Below, one piece after another: positions 61,471 to 64,000 of a stretch of 64,000 nucleotides of DNA. The stretch comes from Clostridia bacterium (GTDB taxonomy: Bacteria; Bacillota; Clostridia; Lachnospirales; Lachnospiraceae), in NCBI GenBank assembly GCA_910576205.1, contig CAJTHL010000014.1:85819-149818 (forward strand). The letters are read 5' to 3'. Within the stretch, counting starts at the first letter, position 1. Every line of letters begins with the position of its first letter. The translations under genes were made by a program, and so were the position numbers. The notes under the pieces were generated by a model, which saw nothing but the letters and a program-made list of their open reading frames with translations, made no database searches and was not told the DNA's origin.

Positions 61471-62694
61471 ATGTTTCAAAGCAAGCCCGCATTATCCGTT
61501 ATAGTCCCTGTCTACAACGCAGAACAGTATATTAAAGAGTGCGTAAGCAGTATATTACAGCAGGATTATCCGGGACTGGAGATTATTCTTGTAAATGATG
61601 GCTCTTCAGATAAAAGCGGAGTCCTTTGCGATCTGTTAGCGGAAGAACACAAATGTGTCAGGGTTCTGCATGTGGAAAATGGCGGAATTACAAAAGCGCG
61701 TCTTACAGGGACGAGAGCATCCAAAGGAAGCTGGATTACTTTTGTGGATGCTGATGACTGGATAGGAGTAAATGCCTATAAAGATTTACCTCTGGATAAT
61801 GACTGCGATGTTGTGGTTACGGGAATATGCAGGTATTTTGATACACAGCGGCAGATTATGGAGACGCCATATCTGAAGGAAGGGGTCTATGACAGGACAG
61901 AAATAATAAATAAGATTGTACCGGTCATGCTGTGGAACCCCATACAGAAAACATGGGCGCTGGATCCAAGCCTGTGTACGAAAATCTTTAAAAGAAAACC
62001 CATACTGGACTGGCTTGAAAAAGCGGCTGAAGTAGGAAGCGATTACGGGGAGGACACCATGGTGGTATTTCCCATGATGCTTCAGGCCGGGAGGGTCCGT
62101 ATAACAGAGAAAATATATTATTATCACCGGCAGAGAGCGGCAGGGGTGATACCGCCTTACATAAAAGACGGGGAGTTCATATCCAGGCTGTATAAGGTAT
62201 ATGAATATCTGAAAAAACATTTTAAAGAAGCAGGATTCTGGGATATTATGTGTCCGCAGTTAGACTGTTTTTATATTAATGCCATTGAGCTGAAGAAGCG
62301 CTGCTATGGATATCCACTGCTGGAATTCTCGGCATATTTTCCTTCTGACAGAATACCGCCAGACAGCTCTGTCGTTTTATATGGGGCGGGAAATCTTGGC
62401 AGGAAGTACTGGGAACAGAATTCCCTGTACCATTTCTGCAAAATTATATCATGGGTGGATACGAAATACAGGGAATGCAGAACACATATTACCAGGATTG
62501 AAAATCCGGAGACTATAAAAGGACTGACGTATGATTACATCCTGGTGGCGGTGGATGATTATTATACTGCAAAGGATATTGTTCTTTATTTACATAAACT
62601 AGGGGTGCGAAAGGAACAGATAGTATGGCAGAGCACCAGGGTAAACCGCCAGGGATTTGAAGAGGGTTTTACAGGCGGGGAGGCAGTCACATGA
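61471..62694 (+). CDS. GT2 glycosyltransferase with C-terminal Rossmann module
   Basis: 407 aa. GT-A domain (about 1-230): LSVIVPVYNAEQYIKECVSS, EIILVNDGSSD and the DxD motif in FVDADDWIG. The C-terminal domain (about 285-400) has SVVLYGAGNLGRKYWEQN, the same GxGxxGR module as the first and fourth genes of the cluster. Inverting GT2 enzyme adding a sugar from a nucleotide donor; acceptor unknown. The stop overlaps the next start (ATGA). Confidence 0.88.
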   Translation: MFQSKPALSVIVPVYNAEQYIKECVSSILQQDYPGLEIILVNDGSSDKSGVLCDLLAEEHKCVRVLHVENGGITKARLTGTRASKGSWITFVDADDWIGVNAYKDLPLDNDCDVVVTGICRYFDTQRQIMETPYLKEGVYDRTEIINKIVPVMLWNPIQKTWALDPSLCTKIFKRKPILDWLEKAAEVGSDYGEDTMVVFPMMLQAGRVRITEKIYYYHRQRAAGVIPPYIKDGEFISRLYKVYEYLKKHFKEAGFWDIMCPQLDCFYINAIELKKRCYGYPLLEFSAYFPSDRIPPDSSVVLYGAGNLGRKYWEQNSLYHFCKIISWVDTKYRECRTHITRIENPETIKGLTYDYILVAVDDYYTAKDIVLYLHKLGVRKEQIVWQSTRVNRQGFEEGFTGGEAVT

Positions 62695-64000
62695 AGAAAA
62701 AGCAGATATTCTGGGGCTCCGGAAAAACGGGCAGGGAAGTGCTCTCACTGTGGAAAAAATTAAACATGTGCCCGGACTATTTCTGTGACAATGGGCAGAG
62801 CCTCTGGGGAAGTGAGACGGAGGGAGTTAAAATACTGGCGCCGCAGGAGGTATATGACTGGAAAAACCAGGTCACGGTCTTTATCACCTGCGGCAGATAC
62901 GAAGAGGTCAGGGCACAGCTGCTGGGAAACGGAATACCGGAAACGGAAATTGTGCGGGCAGACGATACCAGAACGCCGGAAATGCTATGCCGGATGTCCG
63001 GAATCCTGTCCCGCTGTGTTTCCCCGGCCAGCCCTGCAGGGGAGGAAAGATACAAATGCCTGGTAGACCTGTCCGGGGGCATGGTGCTGGGAGGCGTGGA
63101 GAGGTGGAGCTATTCTTTCGCCGGAACCCTTAACGCATTAAATATCAGAAGCGCCTATATCCTGCCCTCCTTCTGTGAAAGGAAAACCGCGGACAGCACA
63201 ATACCGGCCGAATTCGTGGAACACAGAAAAGGCGTTGAAATCACAGACACCATGGAGAAAATCCTGCAAAGCGGGGCGGAAACCGTGGTGTGCAGTTTTC
63301 CCTTTGAGATCATGGCAGGGGCGTGCATCATAAAAAAGCACATAAACCCCGGCCTCAGGGTCATCGCAGTGCTTCATAACGACGAGGAAATCTACTACAG
63401 GGCGCTGAAAACCTGGGAGCCGTATATCGATGTGTGCCTGACCATCAGCACAAGGATAAAAAATGCCCTCTGGGAGACGGGGTTTCCCCGCCGGAAAACA
63501 AAAGAGCTGTACTGGAAAATCCCATGTAATAAAGAAAGCAGGCATTCGTACAGCCCTGCGGGCTGCCCGCTTAACATAGGATATGCGGGAAGGATTTCCG
63601 TGAGGCAGAAAAGGGCGGACCAGCTGCTGGAGGTCTGTGAAAAACTAAGGGAGCGCCAGGTGGACTTTGTCATGAACATCGCAGGCTCCGGGGATTATGA
63701 GGAAGAGCTGAAGAGACAGATAAGGGAAAGAGGCCTGGGAGCCAGGATAAACTTCATGGGAGAGATAGCCCACGGGCAGATTCCGGCATTCTGGGAGAGG
63801 CAGGATATATGCATCAGCTGCTCGGAATGGGAGGGGCACAGCATTTCCCACTCGGAAGCCATGGCTGCCGGGGCAGTGCCTGTCCTTACGGATACCTCCG
63901 GGGCCGGGGACGATGTGGAGGAAGGGGTTAACGGGTATGTGGCAGCGGTAGGGGATGTGGAAGCGCTTGCGGAGCATATAAGGCATCTCCATGAACACCG
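62691..64000 (+). CDS. GT4 glycosyltransferase with N-terminal Rossmann module (cut by window end)
   Basis: At least 436 codons; the C-terminus is off the window. The N-terminal module (about 1-105) begins KKKQIFWGSGKTGREVLSLW. The GT-B part has LSGGMVLGGVERWSYSF (glycine loop), IGYAGRISVRQKRADQLLE, and the C-terminal EWEGHSISHSEAMAAGAVPV with the EX7E motif typical of GT4. Retaining transferase, probably acting on a surface glycan with the three preceding genes. GC is higher than in 59.2-61.4 kb. Confidence 0.88.
   Translation, partial: MKKKQIFWGSGKTGREVLSLWKKLNMCPDYFCDNGQSLWGSETEGVKILAPQEVYDWKNQVTVFITCGRYEEVRAQLLGNGIPETEIVRADDTRTPEMLCRMSGILSRCVSPASPAGEERYKCLVDLSGGMVLGGVERWSYSFAGTLNALNIRSAYILPSFCERKTADSTIPAEFVEHRKGVEITDTMEKILQSGAETVVCSFPFEIMAGACIIKKHINPGLRVIAVLHNDEEIYYRALKTWEPYIDVCLTISTRIKNALWETGFPRRKTKELYWKIPCNKESRHSYSPAGCPLNIGYAGRISVRQKRADQLLEVCEKLRERQVDFVMNIAGSGDYEEELKRQIRERGLGARINFMGEIAHGQIPAFWERQDICISCSEWEGHSISHSEAMAAGAVPVLTDTSGAGDDVEEGVNGYVAAVGDVEALAEHIRHLHEH

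Noticed and set aside
1..64000. CRISPR array or rRNA genes
   Set aside because: No regularly spaced repeats and no rRNA signature sequence were seen.

Overview
The window looks like a chromosomal segment of an anaerobic, spore-forming member of the Lachnospiraceae (Clostridia). The evidence is the cotJABC spore-coat operon, the linked mreBCD / mrdA / minCDE / rodA / methylglyoxal-synthase-like cluster, DUF4321 next to radC, SepF-YlmH, a TRAP transporter locus, and strong Shine-Dalgarno sites with many ATGA overlaps. Most of the segment has moderate GC. About 59.2-61.4 kb is clearly AT-rich and looks acquired.

Layout. 1-1.3 kb: two-component system (histidine kinase cut by the window edge) beside palindromes. 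1.5-4.4 kb: small membrane protein, decayed chemotaxis receptor, lipoprotein, NUDIX hydrolase. 4.5-8.3 kb: BlaI/BlaR1-type pair with two operators in the promoter. 8.4-12.9 kb: Crp/Fnr regulator, ferredoxin plus membrane Fe-S protein, TetR regulator, acetolactate synthase with a damaged N-terminus, and a fragment of hybrid-cluster protein. 13-18 kb: cotJ operon, MarR-MATE pair, diaminopimelate-decarboxylase-like gene. 18.2-23.1 kb: mutS-mutL, mismatch repair. 23.1-31.6 kb: catabolic locus with two pseudogenes (ornithine cyclodeaminase family, glycerate kinase), an enolase paralogue with altered active site, RpiR regulator, TRAP transporter and a URO-D-like protein. 31.6-38.1 kb: miaA, ynbB-like gene, two flavoproteins, DUF4321, radC. 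38.1-53.8 kb: cell shape and division genes followed by a lipoprotein/RNA-modification/shikimate group. 54.0 kb: tRNA-Leu.

The most unusual part is 54.2-59.2 kb. A tyrosine recombinase gene lies between exact 16-bp inverted repeats, with a perfect-consensus promoter (TTGACA-N17-TATAAT) just inside the left repeat. That promoter now points away from the downstream operon and into a terminator. Inverting the segment would aim it at a TnpB-like gene whose three RuvC catalytic acids are all replaced. That gene is followed by a stretch of strong RNA hairpins, a membrane-anchored protein, a secreted protein and a terminator. I read this as a phase-variable surface-protein operon carrying a nuclease-dead, possibly RNA-guided, TnpB-type regulator, shown here in the OFF orientation. 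Beyond it is a glycan-modification cluster (methyltransferase, unknown propeller-like protein, GT2, GT4), in which three proteins share a GxGxxG Rossmann module.

Genome decay is a second theme. Five genes are broken or shortened (chemotaxis receptor, hcp, ornithine cyclodeaminase family, glycerate kinase, probably ilvB), while housekeeping genes are intact. All assignments come from reading sequence and remembered family motifs; no database search was run.
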